From contig JAKSKR010000034.1 in the NCBI GenBank assembly GCA_024401645.1, forward strand, positions 1-32,427: a DNA stretch of 32,427 nucleotides. Direction: 5' to 3'. Below the pieces are notes generated by a model, which did not search any database, was not told the DNA's origin, and saw nothing but the letters and a program-made list of their open reading frames with translations. A program made the translations under genes and the position numbers. This DNA is from Paludibacteraceae bacterium (GTDB lineage: Bacteria; Bacteroidota; Bacteroidia; Bacteroidales; Paludibacteraceae). Positions within the stretch are counted from its first letter, which is position 1, and each line of letters starts with the position of its first letter. Shown in pieces: positions 1 through 8,475 of this stretch.

Positions 1-19
1 TTACATTTATTTGCATACG

Positions 20-51
20 AAAAGAGGGCATATCAATTTTGATACACCCTC
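20..51 (-). terminator. Rho-independent terminator of the GH43 gene
   Basis: An inverted repeat at 24-51 pairs GAGGG with CCCTC and, inside it, TATCAA with TTGATA, joined by two T-G wobble pairs. Read on the minus strand it is followed by TTTT. It lies 12 bp downstream of the GH43 stop codon. Confidence 0.75.
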
Positions 52-62
52 ATCTCATTTTT

Positions 63-3000
63 TTATTCCTTAACCACCATCTTGTGCCAAACGCCTTCGT
101 TGGTCTTAACTACTAGGGTATAGATGCCTTTTGTTTCCGGTAGAACTATGCCGTACAGGTTACGGCCAATGGTTGTAACAAAGGTGCGTTTGTCCATGAG
201 TTGGCCGCTGTTGCTGTAAACCGAAATGGTAGTGTTACTTGCTGATGTGGCCTCGAAGTCGAGAGTGACAAGTCCGTCGGTCGGATTTGGGTAAATGCTT
301 AATCCTTTTTGCGATGCAATTGTTCCGCAACCCGTCTTCTCGTTTTCTTCAATGGTAATGGTACGTTCAACGGTTACGTTCTCGTTAGGGCCAGTTGTGG
401 TAATCTTATAGAGGTATTCGCCTTCCTTGTCGTTGGCGATACCGCTAATGGTCACTTTTTTTGTTGCGTTGTCAATGGTAGCGCCAATGCCGTTTGGCAA
501 TCCGGTAACCGTAACGCTAGTTGCGTTCTCCCACTCGTAATAGAATTCTACTATTGCAGAATCTACCTTGATGGTTTGGTTTGAGTTGCCGGCGCCATGC
601 TTGATGAGTTTTGCGGTGTCGGCATTGGCAATTTCGCCCGGAAGAAGGCTCTTGCCGGTTGTCTCTACTATGTATAGGCGTGCAACGTCGGCTGCGTTAA
701 GTGCACGGTTCCAAATGACAAGGTCGTCGAAGAGGACTGGGGCTGAACCCCAGAATGAGCCGTAACCCAGGTAGAAGTTGGTGGCTTTGCTTAAGAAGGC
801 GAGTGGGGTCTTGTAGTCGATGGCTCCGCTTGAATTGTAGGCCGCATAACGCGACTGGTTGGCTGCGAACTTGCCGTTGATGTAGATGTCGAAACCTGCC
901 TTGTTGTATGAAATGGTTACCAATGCCCATTCGTTTTCGGGTATGGTGTTAGGCTTCGCAGCATCGGGGTGGTTGTAGTCGAACCATGTGCCGTTCCCGT
1001 CGTTGTAACCCATGTAGGTATTGCCGGTTAGGTAGTAGCGACTGGTTACATTGCCATAAGTGCCGTTGCAGAATGCCCAAAGCGCATCCCATTGGTCGCC
1101 GTCTAGTCGCTTAACCCATGCCGATACGGTTGCACCTTCCAACTGTTGGCCGGCAAGCGGATTCGCGAATGTGGTGTAGCTAATGCTCTTGGCATCGTCA
1201 TAGCCAAAGTATTGGTGGAGCACGGTGCCGTGTTCGCTGTCTTTGTCGAAAGTTGGCTTTGTGCCGCTTGCTTGTGCATTTGCGTTGGCCACCTGTTTCT
1301 CGTTATATTGGTTGACGAGGTTGTTGTCGAAGTTGTAGTAGGCAACAATGCCGCTTACAATGTCGGCGTTGGCCAGTCCACCAGCCTTCACGTTCACTTC
1401 AACGGTCTTTGTGTATTCGTAGTCGCCTTTCTGTAGTGCGGCTGTCAGTTTCACGGCCATGTCGGTTTCTTGTGGGCTGACGTTACCGTTGTTGTCAATA
1501 ATGTCGGTGTTGCTGCTGGTCCATTTTATGTTGCAGCCGTTTGCTGTTGTTTGCTTTCCGAAGTCGATGTTGCCGTAAATGTCGTCACCATCTCTGAAAA
1601 GTAGGTTTTGCATGGTGGAAACGTCCTTTGCAATACAGGCTTTGTCGCTTAACTTGCTTGCCCAAATATTCACGCCGTTGTTGGTACTCATGGCTGTTAT
1701 GCCCACAAGTGGCAGGTTGGTGCCTTCTAGCGTACTTGGGACGACAACGCCGTTGTAGCTGACGTTGTTCAGTGTTAGGGTAATGTAGCTGCTGCCGTCT
1801 TTTACACTCCATTTGCCAGTTTGGCTGCCGCTAACTGTTCCGTCGGTGTTTAGGGTTACCTTAACGGGTTTTGTATATTCGTAGTTGGCGTAGTCTACGT
1901 TGTATTTGTGAAGGATGAAGTCGTAGGTCCCTGCTAATTCCGCTTTGCTGAAGTAGCTTTGGCTTGCAACCGAAGCCACTGTTGCCACGTCGTTCTTACC
2001 GTTATATTCGTGCGGTGCGGCTGTAATCCAACCATCTTGGTTAACGAAAAGCTGGTGCACGCGCAACTGGTGTTCGGCAGTTCTGTTGTTGAGCTTCGTG
2101 TGGTAAATGACGTAGGCCTTGCCGTCTTCGTCGAGTAGGGCACTGTTGTGGCCTTGTGCTATTTCGGCAATGTTCATAACGTCCCATTGGTAGCCGCCCA
2201 TAAGCTTCATGCCTCGGTTGGTGGTGGCTTTGGTGCCGTAGTTCATAAGGTATTTTCCGTAGATGGCACTCTCGCCCTTGTGGTCGGTATACGGGCCATC
2301 GGGATTTTCAGAACGGAAGATGCGCATTTCGTATCCGCCTTCTGGCGAATAGAAACCGTATGACATGAATAGGTAGTAGTACTTGCCAATCTTCTCAATG
2401 TAGCTACCTTCGCCACTCACGTAGTATCCGCCGGCAATCTTCTTGCCGAAGTATGGGTCGGTAGTCACGCTGGCACCCTTTTGGTCGTAGTCGCTTGCAA
2501 ATTTGTAGGTGTAGTCGCGTAAGCCGGTATTTTTGTCGAGCTTAATAACGTAAATGCCGCCGCTCCACGAACCGTAGTTCATCCAAAGATCTCCCTTTTC
2601 GTCGTAAAAAACTCCAGGGTCGATGGCGTGTGGCCAGAAAGTGCCCCATTTGTCGCCCACCGCATAGCGTGCCGGTAGGTTGGCTTGGTAGCCAATGGCA
2701 ACTTCCATGTCGGTTTTCTTGTAGTCGGTTGCCGCATTGTTGGTGACGTTGAACCCCGAGAACATAACCGGACCTTGATATTGGAAGGGGCCTTCTATGT
2801 TGTTGCTGGTGAAGAGAACGATGGCTGAATTCCATTTGCTACCATTCAAACTCATGTAGTAGCACCATTTTTTCATCGTCGGATTATAAATCATATCAGG
2901 AGCCCATTGGTTTCCCCTAACGGTGAAGTTCTCAATGGCACCTTGGTAGGCAGGAATGTTGAAGTTCCCCCAGTTCACCATCTGTCCGGCATAGTTCTTT

Positions 3001-3332
3001 ACGCTGGTTATCTTGTTTGTGCTGTAGGCTTTGTCGTAGCTGCAGATGTTGCCGTTCGCATCGCAGAAAAGCTTGCTATTGGTGTACTCGCCGGTCACTT
3101 CTGTCCAATTGCAGAAGTCGGTGGTTTTGGCAGCACCCATGTGACTGCCGTAAACGTAGTAGGTCTTTTGACCGTTGTTTGTGGTATATGTGATGGAAGG
3201 ATCGTGAACCGATCCGCGACGCCAAGTCGTTTTTTGTGTCATTGTTGCCATTTCGGCATCGCTTACTATTGTTGCCGATAATGGAATGCTGGCACTGGCT
3301 AGTGTTGCAAATAGTATAGTTTGTTTAATCAT
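63..3332 (-). CDS. Secreted GH43 arabinanase-like glycosidase with LamG and T9SS sorting domain
   Basis: The 1089-residue protein starts with a signal peptide (about residues 1-20). Residues about 35-450 form a five-bladed GH43 catalytic domain: the expected acids are D44 (in VHDPSI), D238 (in AIDPGVF) and E308 (in VSGEGSY). A beta-rich module typical of the C-terminus of extracellular endo-1,5-alpha-L-arabinanases follows (about 465-565). After that come an Ig-like segment, a LamG/concanavalin-like domain (about 655-910) and a second Ig-like stretch. The last about 75 residues, beginning near IYPNPTDG, are a type IX secretion C-terminal sorting signal. The enzyme should therefore be exported through T9SS and act on arabinan-type pectin side chains at or outside the cell surface. 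Substrate is inferred from family. No SusC/SusD pair or other carbohydrate genes are adjacent, so it is not visibly part of a polysaccharide utilisation locus. Confidence 0.9.
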   Translation of the reverse strand: MIKQTILFATLASASIPLSATIVSDAEMATMTQKTTWRRGSVHDPSITYTTNNGQKTYYVYGSHMGAAKTTDFCNWTEVTGEYTNSKLFCDANGNICSYDKAYSTNKITSVKNYAGQMVNWGNFNIPAYQGAIENFTVRGNQWAPDMIYNPTMKKWCYYMSLNGSKWNSAIVLFTSNNIEGPFQYQGPVMFSGFNVTNNAATDYKKTDMEVAIGYQANLPARYAVGDKWGTFWPHAIDPGVFYDEKGDLWMNYGSWSGGIYVIKLDKNTGLRDYTYKFASDYDQKGASVTTDPYFGKKIAGGYYVSGEGSYIEKIGKYYYLFMSYGFYSPEGGYEMRIFRSENPDGPYTDHKGESAIYGKYLMNYGTKATTNRGMKLMGGYQWDVMNIAEIAQGHNSALLDEDGKAYVIYHTKLNNRTAEHQLRVHQLFVNQDGWITAAPHEYNGKNDVATVASVASQSYFSKAELAGTYDFILHKYNVDYANYEYTKPVKVTLNTDGTVSGSQTGKWSVKDGSSYITLTLNNVSYNGVVVPSTLEGTNLPLVGITAMSTNNGVNIWASKLSDKACIAKDVSTMQNLLFRDGDDIYGNIDFGKQTTANGCNIKWTSSNTDIIDNNGNVSPQETDMAVKLTAALQKGDYEYTKTVEVNVKAGGLANADIVSGIVAYYNFDNNLVNQYNEKQVANANAQASGTKPTFDKDSEHGTVLHQYFGYDDAKSISYTTFANPLAGQQLEGATVSAWVKRLDGDQWDALWAFCNGTYGNVTSRYYLTGNTYMGYNDGNGTWFDYNHPDAAKPNTIPENEWALVTISYNKAGFDIYINGKFAANQSRYAAYNSSGAIDYKTPLAFLSKATNFYLGYGSFWGSAPVLFDDLVIWNRALNAADVARLYIVETTGKSLLPGEIANADTAKLIKHGAGNSNQTIKVDSAIVEFYYEWENATSVTVTGLPNGIGATIDNATKKVTISGIANDKEGEYLYKITTTGPNENVTVERTITIEENEKTGCGTIASQKGLSIYPNPTDGLVTLDFEATSASNTTISVYSNSGQLMDKRTFVTTIGRNLYGIVLPETKGIYTLVVKTNEGVWHKMVVKE

Positions 3333-3353
3333 ATATTTGTCGTTTAGTTGTTA

Positions 3354-3361
3354 CAAATATA
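3354..3361 (-). promoter_or_regulatory. Bacteroidetes-type -7 element for the GH43 gene
   Basis: Read on the minus strand this is TATATTTG, matching TAnnTTTG, 22 bp upstream of the GH43 ATG. I found no good TTTG -33 element at 19-21 bp spacing, so the call is tentative. Confidence 0.4.
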
Positions 3362-3427
3362 TGATGTTAGCTGCTACCTCAATAGTATTTCTTTTGCAAA
3401 AAGATGGAGTTTTTATTCAATGGGTGT

Positions 3428-3787
3428 TTATTCCATCCCTTCCTCTGTCGGAACAGAAAGGAACTCGCTAGGTGTTGAGTCGCTGTCGTTGGTGGTGATC
3501 ATTACGAACATGCCTGCGCCAATTAGCGCGAAACCAAGCAGAATGCCTGCTAGCTTGCGCAACTTGCCGGTCGATTCGCTAATTTCTAGCGTTTTAATAA
3601 TGACTTGGAAACCGCCAAATGCAAATAAAATCAGTGCGAAATAACTTTTCTCGGGTATGAATGCCGAGATGGCGGCTAGTGCGGTAATAGCCTCGTAAGC
3701 TCGTAACACGAGCTTATTATCAGAATCTTTTTCCTTGTATGCTAGAAATAATGCAATGCATACAACAATTACGTGAAGAGGTAGCAA
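3428..3787 (-). CDS. Small multi-pass membrane protein, unknown function
   Basis: This 119-residue protein is hydrophobic with about four predicted membrane segments: near residues 3-16, 32-45, 48-63 and 80-98. The last lies in the run LAGILLGFALIGAGMFVMIT. A short charged segment (KEKDSDNK) follows the first helix, and the C-terminus is acidic and soluble. The only start in frame before an upstream TAA is a TTG at 3785-3787, so the start codon is unusual. I do not recognise the family. It lies between the GH43 gene and an AT-rich intergenic stretch, and nothing links it to either neighbour. The hydrophobic pattern and absence of an alternative ORF support a real gene. Confidence 0.6.
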   Translation of the reverse strand: MLPLHVIVVCIALFLAYKEKDSDNKLVLRAYEAITALAAISAFIPEKSYFALILFAFGGFQVIIKTLEISESTGKLRKLAGILLGFALIGAGMFVMITTNDSDSTPSEFLSVPTEEGME

Positions 3788-4110
3788 ATTTTCTAAGTTT
3801 TATATTCAGTGCGAAATTAATTAATTTTTTCTCATATTTGATTAATTCATTGTTAATTATTTGTTGTGAGAATATTTTTCTGAATGTTTTTGTGTAAATT
3901 GCCTTATTTTATCACATAAAATAACTTGTATGATTGATGAAATGTTGAACTATCACAAGCCGCTCGTTGGTGGAATTTGTTCCTGGCAGTTTGTGGTAGA
4001 CAAATATTAGGCAGTGCAGCTTGTAATTGTGGCTTGTGGTCACGTCCCTTGTTGAACTGCTTACAATATGCTTGTTATAGTTTTGTTTTCGAATTCTATT
4101 TAGGAAGTAC
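3788..4110. other. AT-rich intergenic region
   Basis: These 323 bp separate a minus-strand membrane protein from a plus-strand GNAT-HD gene. The left half is very AT-rich and holds no convincing ORF. Near the right end, TAGTTTTG at 4078-4085 fits the TAnnTTTG -7 pattern 25 bp before the GNAT-HD start. The matching -33 element is poor. I see no RNA gene or terminator. Confidence 0.5.
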
Positions 4111-5238
4111 ATGAATTACACCATACGCAAATCTACGCTGAACGATGTCGATGTTATGATGGAATTGTTCGAAGCGGGGAAGAACATTATGCGGTCCGAC
4201 GGTAACATGACCCAGTGGACGGGTGGTTACCCGCAGCGCGAATTGGTTACGGCTGAAATTGAACGTGGCAATAGTTATATGATGGTTGCCCCAAATGGCA
4301 CCTGTGTTGCAACCTTTGCCCTTATTCTGACCGACGATGTTACCTATAAGGTCATATACAACGGCAAGTGGGTTGACGATGTTTGCCCCTATGGCACCAT
4401 TCACCGCATTTCTAGCCGCCCCGATTATAAGGATGTGGCTCGCCAGTGCTTTGCCTGGGCGTATGGCGTTAGGCCAAACCTTCGGGTGGATACCCATGCC
4501 GATAACCACATAATGCAACACGTCTTGAAACAGAATGGTTTTGAATATTGTGGCATCATTCACCTGCTGAATGGCGATGAACGCTTGGCTTTCCAAAAGG
4601 TGGCGCACAGCAAACAAGTAGATACCGATTTGGTGGCGTATGTGGAAAACAACATCATTCCACAGTACGAACATTTCGATGCCGCCCATCAAATCGGGCA
4701 TGCCCGCTCGGTAATTCGCGAATCGCTGAACCTTGGCTTGCGTTACGATGTGGATATTAATATGGTATATGCAGTTGCGGCTTACCACGATTGTGGATTG
4801 GTGGCAGGGCGTGAGGTGCACCATGTGAAATCGGCTGAAATAGTCAGAACGGACAATAAACTTCGGCAATGGTTCAGCCATGAACAGATAGAAACTATTG
4901 CCGATGCGGCTGAAGATCACCGCGCATCGTCGAAACACGAACCCCGTACTCTTTACGGTCGCATTGTTGCCGAGGCCGACCGTTTCATCGATGCCGACGA
5001 TATTATGCGAAGGACAGTCTTGTTTGGTCTTGACCATTACCCCGAATTGGACGATGAATGCCAAATTGCACGTGCAAAGGAGCATCTGGCTGAAAAATAT
5101 GCCGAGGGTGGATACCTTAAGCTATGGATTCCCGACTCCGACAACGCCAAGCGCTTGCAGGCTTTCCAACAGCATTTAAATGATGCAGCGTGGGTCGACG
5201 CTTCCTTGCGTAGTTTGTTGGCACAGTTAAGGCATTAA
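4111..5238 (+). CDS. GNAT acetyltransferase fused to an HD-domain phosphohydrolase
   Basis: The 375-residue protein has two parts. Residues 1 to about 165 look like a GNAT N-acetyltransferase, with the usual N-terminal strand-helix (IRKSTLNDVDVMMELF) and a C-terminal NGFEYCGI motif. Residues about 170-375 look like an HD-type metal-dependent phosphohydrolase. H193 and H197 (HQIGH) precede H226-D227 (AYHDCG), then H237/H238, D269-H270 and D290 (EADRF), an ordering that fits HD metal ligands. No signal peptide or membrane segment is visible, so the protein is cytosolic. Neither the acetyl acceptor nor the phosphate substrate can be told from sequence. Fusion suggests that acylation and phosphate removal act on one metabolite or one process, but that is inference. 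Confidence 0.8.
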   Translation: MNYTIRKSTLNDVDVMMELFEAGKNIMRSDGNMTQWTGGYPQRELVTAEIERGNSYMMVAPNGTCVATFALILTDDVTYKVIYNGKWVDDVCPYGTIHRISSRPDYKDVARQCFAWAYGVRPNLRVDTHADNHIMQHVLKQNGFEYCGIIHLLNGDERLAFQKVAHSKQVDTDLVAYVENNIIPQYEHFDAAHQIGHARSVIRESLNLGLRYDVDINMVYAVAAYHDCGLVAGREVHHVKSAEIVRTDNKLRQWFSHEQIETIADAAEDHRASSKHEPRTLYGRIVAEADRFIDADDIMRRTVLFGLDHYPELDDECQIARAKEHLAEKYAEGGYLKLWIPDSDNAKRLQAFQQHLNDAAWVDASLRSLLAQLRH

Positions 5239-5258
5239 TTAGCTTGCAAGGTTGCAAG

Positions 5259-5291
5259 TTTGTTACCAATGCATCTTTTTCGCTATATTTG
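5259..5291 (+). promoter_or_regulatory. Bacteroidetes sigma-ABfr-type promoter
   Basis: TTTG at 5259-5262, a 21-bp spacer, then TATATTTG at 5284-5291. This matches the consensus TTTG/TAnnTTTG and lies 23 bp before the start of the 4-TM protein, so it should drive that gene and the SPFH gene behind it. Confidence 0.75.
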
Positions 5292-5314
5292 TAAATGTAA
5301 AAAGAAACACAAAA

Positions 5315-5701
5315 ATGAAGAAAGTAAATTTATTTGCCGGCATTGCTTGTCTACTTGCTTTTTTGGTGGCGGGCGTGTTGGTTGCATTAGGAAAATATCC
5401 TGTCGTTTCCGAAATGGAACATGACGAACTCAACCAGTTGTCTTTACTTTGGGTGTTGGTGGTGACAGGATTGAATTTCTTTATCTACGGCTCGTCGCTA
5501 CATCCGGTTCTCGACCGTTTGCACAACGTAACCCGTTTACTTGCTGCATTGTGTGGCGTGGCTGGTGTCGTTTCTTATTTCACCGAATCGCAATATGGTT
5601 TCGAACCGCGTTTCTTGTTGCAGTCGTCACTCCTTTTAGGGGTTATATCTATAGGTTTCTACTTCCTATTCCGTCATTTCGATAGCGAGGCAGAACGATA
5701 A
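5315..5701 (+). CDS. Four-helix membrane protein, unknown function
   Basis: I place the start at the ATG at 5315 because a consensus promoter ends at 5291, which rules out an earlier Met at 5252. The resulting 128-residue protein has about four membrane segments: residues 5-24, about 46-61, about 70-86 and about 97-117. It has only short loops and no recognisable catalytic motif. It lies 30 bp upstream of the SPFH gene on the same strand with no terminator between, so the two are probably cotranscribed. A role as a membrane partner of the SPFH protein is possible but only inferred from position. Confidence 0.65.
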   Translation: MKKVNLFAGIACLLAFLVAGVLVALGKYPVVSEMEHDELNQLSLLWVLVVTGLNFFIYGSSLHPVLDRLHNVTRLLAALCGVAGVVSYFTESQYGFEPRFLLQSSLLLGVISIGFYFLFRHFDSEAER

Positions 5702-5731
5702 CAGTGTAATAACATCAAAAAATTATAAAAT

Positions 5732-6619
5732 ATGAAAACATTTGATTCTCAAAATTCCGTTAGTGGACTAATCCCAAGCTTCGATTTGAAGAAAATCTTC
5801 ATTGGTTTAGCTGTACTTATTGCTTTGTTCATTCAGCCATTCCGTTTCACGGTAGTCGACTCTGCCGAAATTGGTATCAAGTTCCACAAGTGGAGTTCCG
5901 ACGAAACCCAGCGTGGTGGTGTTGAAGGAACTTGCAAGGGTTGGATTTTCTATAACAGTTGGACAACCGACGTGTTCCGTTACCCAACCTACATTCAGCG
6001 TAAGAACTATAACTCGTTCAACGTAAATGCAAGCGACGCGTCTATTTTCTCAATGGATCCGCAAATTGCATACCGCATCGACGAAGGTAAGGCTTGCGAC
6101 ATCTTCGTAAAGTACCGTAAGGGCATCGAAGACTTGGAGTCTGGTTATATTCACACTTGCATCAACGAGGCTTACCGTACCTGTGCCAACAAGTACACCT
6201 CTGACAGCTTGATGTCTCACCGTGCTGAATTTGAGGCAGACGTTCGTGCTCGTCTCGACAAGTCGCTTCGCGACGAAGGCTTTATTGTTGAAGAATTTAC
6301 TTCTGCAATCACTCCTCCTTCTTCTCTTGCTGAAATGATCGACTCAAAGAACCAGGCTGTTCAGGCTGCTCTTAAGGCTGAAAACCAGGTTAAGGAAGCT
6401 GAAGCAAACGCTAAAATTGCAATTGCTGAAGCCAAGGGTAAGGCTGAAGCTATTAAGATTAAGGCCGACGGTGAAGCTTACTACAACCGTACCATTGCAG
6501 CTTCATTGTCTCCACTCATCGTTCAGGAAGACTGGATTGAAAAGTGGGATGGCAAGCTTCCTACCACTTCAACAGGTAGTGGCTCAAACATAATGATTGG
6601 CTTGCCTAGCAACCGCTAA
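5732..6619 (+). CDS. SPFH/Band 7 (prohibitin-like) membrane protein
   Basis: The 295-residue protein has one N-terminal membrane segment (about residues 21-40) and then an SPFH/Band 7 domain starting at the run VVDSAEIGIKFHKW (about 42-200). A long Ala/Glu/Lys-rich coiled coil follows (about 205-250, with repeated EAKGKAEA-type heptads), and a Gly/Ser/Thr-rich tail ends the protein. This layout is that of prohibitin and stomatin relatives, which oligomerise into membrane scaffolds and influence membrane proteases or microdomains. The molecular partner is not evident here. It probably shares a transcript with the 4-TM gene upstream and ends at a strong terminator. Confidence 0.88.
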   Translation: MKTFDSQNSVSGLIPSFDLKKIFIGLAVLIALFIQPFRFTVVDSAEIGIKFHKWSSDETQRGGVEGTCKGWIFYNSWTTDVFRYPTYIQRKNYNSFNVNASDASIFSMDPQIAYRIDEGKACDIFVKYRKGIEDLESGYIHTCINEAYRTCANKYTSDSLMSHRAEFEADVRARLDKSLRDEGFIVEEFTSAITPPSSLAEMIDSKNQAVQAALKAENQVKEAEANAKIAIAEAKGKAEAIKIKADGEAYYNRTIAASLSPLIVQEDWIEKWDGKLPTTSTGSGSNIMIGLPSNR

Positions 6620-6651
6620 CACCATCAGGTATTTAGAATAAGGATTTATTG

Positions 6652-6680
6652 AGCCTCACGAAAGTGGGGCTTCTTTTTTT
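6652..6680 (+). terminator. Rho-independent terminator after the SPFH gene
   Basis: An 8-bp stem (AGCCTCAC with GTGGGGCT, one G-T wobble) closes a GAAA tetraloop and is followed by a T-rich tract at 6671-6680. Confidence 0.9.
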
Positions 6681-6742
6681 CGAACAAACTATAACACTTA
6701 ATAAGTCGTGAGCTTTTCTTCTGATTTTTTAATCTTCTGTCA

Positions 6743-6760
6743 ACAATGGGTGCCCATTGT
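6743..6760. promoter_or_regulatory. Palindrome upstream of the tandem ATPase genes
   Basis: Eight-base arms ACAATGGG and CCCATTGT flank a TG centre, 108 bp before the first ATPase start. It has no T tract and could be an operator. No DNA-binding gene is adjacent. The second gene copy has no equivalent, since it is preceded directly by the first gene. Confidence 0.3.
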
Positions 6761-6841
6761 CTCTTTCAAAACAACCTAAAAAACACTTATAAAAAGCTCC
6801 AACAAAAAATAAAACAGTTTCATATTTCTGCAGTATAAACA

Positions 6842-8462
6842 TTAACTTTGCAAAAACGGTTTGACTTATGGTGGACATTAAAGAAAAATATAAAGACATA
6901 CAGCCACTGCCTTGTGGAGTGCAGGATTTTGAGATAATCAGAACCAACGGGTTGCTCTATGCTGACAAGACTGACTATGTCTATAAATTGGCAAGTGATA
7001 GAAATAGTTTTTGCTATTTCCTTGGCCGTCCACGCCGTTTTGGCAAATCGCTTTTCCTTTCCACCCTAGAATGCTATTTCAATGCCCGTAAAGACCTGTT
7101 TGAAGGTCTTAAGATAATGGACCTTGAGCAGAAATGGACAAAATATGAGGTGTTGAGATTCGATTTGAGCGGATGTAAGACTGTCACAGAACTACGTAGT
7201 ACAATAACACTTCGTATCGTTGAATTCGAAGAAAAGTATGGCATTAAGAACAATGAATGTTTTGAAATCAAAGATAGGTTTTCAAGCATCATAAAGACTG
7301 CGGCCAAACTTGAGCAACAGCGCGTTGTTGTCCTCATAGATGAATATGATTCCGCACTCCAGCAAACAATGTACAACGAAGAAGAGCATGAAAAGATGCG
7401 CGACTTTTACCGCTCGTTTTTTGCTGTGCTAAAGTCGGAAAGTCACTACATCTTCAAGATCTTCCTTACCGGAATCATGAAGTTCACGCAGTTGAGTCTG
7501 TTCTCGGTGCTCAACAATATTAGTATTATCAGTGCAAACGACGAATATGCTGGCGTGTGTGGCTTTACGCACGAAGAGTTGCAAAAATATTTCAGGAGAC
7601 ACGTTGAGCGCCTTGCCGACGCAAGTGATATAACCTACGAACAGGCATTTCAATCTGTATTGGATAGATACGACAGCTATTCATTCAGCAAGAATCTGAC
7701 AAAGGTGATCAACCCTTATAGTCTGCTCAATGCTCTTGTCGACTGCGAACTAAACAACTATTGGACCATTTCCGGCTCTACAAAAGTGCTGATGGACACC
7801 ATAGACAGTGGCGAGCACCAAATGCCGAACTGGGATTGTGAGTACATGGATAAACTCTCGCTTGAAGGCAACGATGCTGACCGTAAGAACCTCGTATTAT
7901 CCCTGTACCAAACAGGCTATCTCACCATAAAAGAGTACAACAAAGACCTAGAGGCCTATCGGTTAGGTGTGCCCAACCAAGAAGTGAAGGAGGCCATATC
8001 GAAACTGATTGTTCCAAGAATACTGTGCAAAGATGAAAATGTGGTGGGAAACAGCATTTTCCAGTTTAAAAAAGAATTCATCCTTGGCGACCCCAAAAAA
8101 GCCATGGAGTTTCTTCAGACACTGGTGGCTGGGACTCCCTATTCGCAAGACAACACTGCAAAGGCAATAGAAGAACGCTTTCAGTTCATCGTCGTGCAGG
8201 TGTTGTTCCTGTGCGGTTTCAAGCCTCAAACAGAGGTCTCTATCGCCACTGGCAGAATGGACATCGTTTGCAAGACCAAATGGAGAAATGCCATATTCGA
8301 ACTAAAGATGACCTCAAACGGCGGTCTTGATGCCGCCAGCGAACAGATTAAAGACCGCAGTTATGCTGCGCCTTTCCTCACGGAAGACAAGGAACTCTTA
8401 ACCTTTGCCATTGAATTCGACTCGGAAAAGAAGTTGCTCACTCGTTGGAAAATCGAGAAGAT
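6842..8462 (+). repeat. Unit 1 of a 1.6-kb direct tandem repeat
   Basis: This unit and 8476-10093 start at the same bases (TTAACTTTGC, 26 bp before the ATG) and end 7 bp before the stop codon. They are separated by 13 bp. By eye the units are identical except for two patches (7176-7299 and 7878-8094) and one isolated difference at 7326. Confidence 0.9.
6843..6850 (+). promoter_or_regulatory. -7 element of the first ATPase gene
   Basis: TAACTTTG fits TAnnTTTG and lies 17 bp before the ATG. A TTTC 21 bp upstream is a near match to the -33 TTTG. The same -7 box is carried along in the second repeat unit. Confidence 0.55.
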
Positions 8463-8469
8463 AAAGTGA
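6868..8469 (+). CDS. AAA-ATPase-like / PD-(D/E)XK nuclease family protein, copy 1
   Basis: The 533-residue protein belongs to the Bacteroidales AAA-ATPase_like plus PD-(D/E)XK family (Pfam-style PF09820 and PF08011, recognised by eye). The P-loop is GRPRRFGKS at residues 53-61 and Walker B is LIDEYD at about 156-161. The C-terminal domain holds a nuclease-type core: D465 in GRMDIV and E478-x-K480 in FELKM, followed by a conserved EQIKDRSY stretch. It should be a cytosolic ATP-dependent enzyme with a potential nuclease fold. The biological role of the family is not established; mobile-element or defence links are speculation. It is followed by a near-identical tandem copy and lacks any Shine-Dalgarno sequence. 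Codon use is more AT-rich than in neighbouring housekeeping genes, which suggests a separate history. Confidence 0.88.
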   Translation: MVDIKEKYKDIQPLPCGVQDFEIIRTNGLLYADKTDYVYKLASDRNSFCYFLGRPRRFGKSLFLSTLECYFNARKDLFEGLKIMDLEQKWTKYEVLRFDLSGCKTVTELRSTITLRIVEFEEKYGIKNNECFEIKDRFSSIIKTAAKLEQQRVVVLIDEYDSALQQTMYNEEEHEKMRDFYRSFFAVLKSESHYIFKIFLTGIMKFTQLSLFSVLNNISIISANDEYAGVCGFTHEELQKYFRRHVERLADASDITYEQAFQSVLDRYDSYSFSKNLTKVINPYSLLNALVDCELNNYWTISGSTKVLMDTIDSGEHQMPNWDCEYMDKLSLEGNDADRKNLVLSLYQTGYLTIKEYNKDLEAYRLGVPNQEVKEAISKLIVPRILCKDENVVGNSIFQFKKEFILGDPKKAMEFLQTLVAGTPYSQDNTAKAIEERFQFIVVQVLFLCGFKPQTEVSIATGRMDIVCKTKWRNAIFELKMTSNGGLDAASEQIKDRSYAAPFLTEDKELLTFAIEFDSEKKLLTRWKIEKIK

Positions 8470-8475
8470 AAAGAT

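Noticed and set aside
3912..4112. 66-codon minus-strand ORF in the AT-rich gap
   Set aside because: No hydrophobic or domain pattern, no promoter, and it overlaps the start region of the plus-strand gene.
4096..5085. Long minus-strand ORF (329 codons) opposite the GNAT-HD gene
   Set aside because: It mirrors the real gene, and its translation shows no domain or signal, while the plus strand has clear GNAT and HD motifs.
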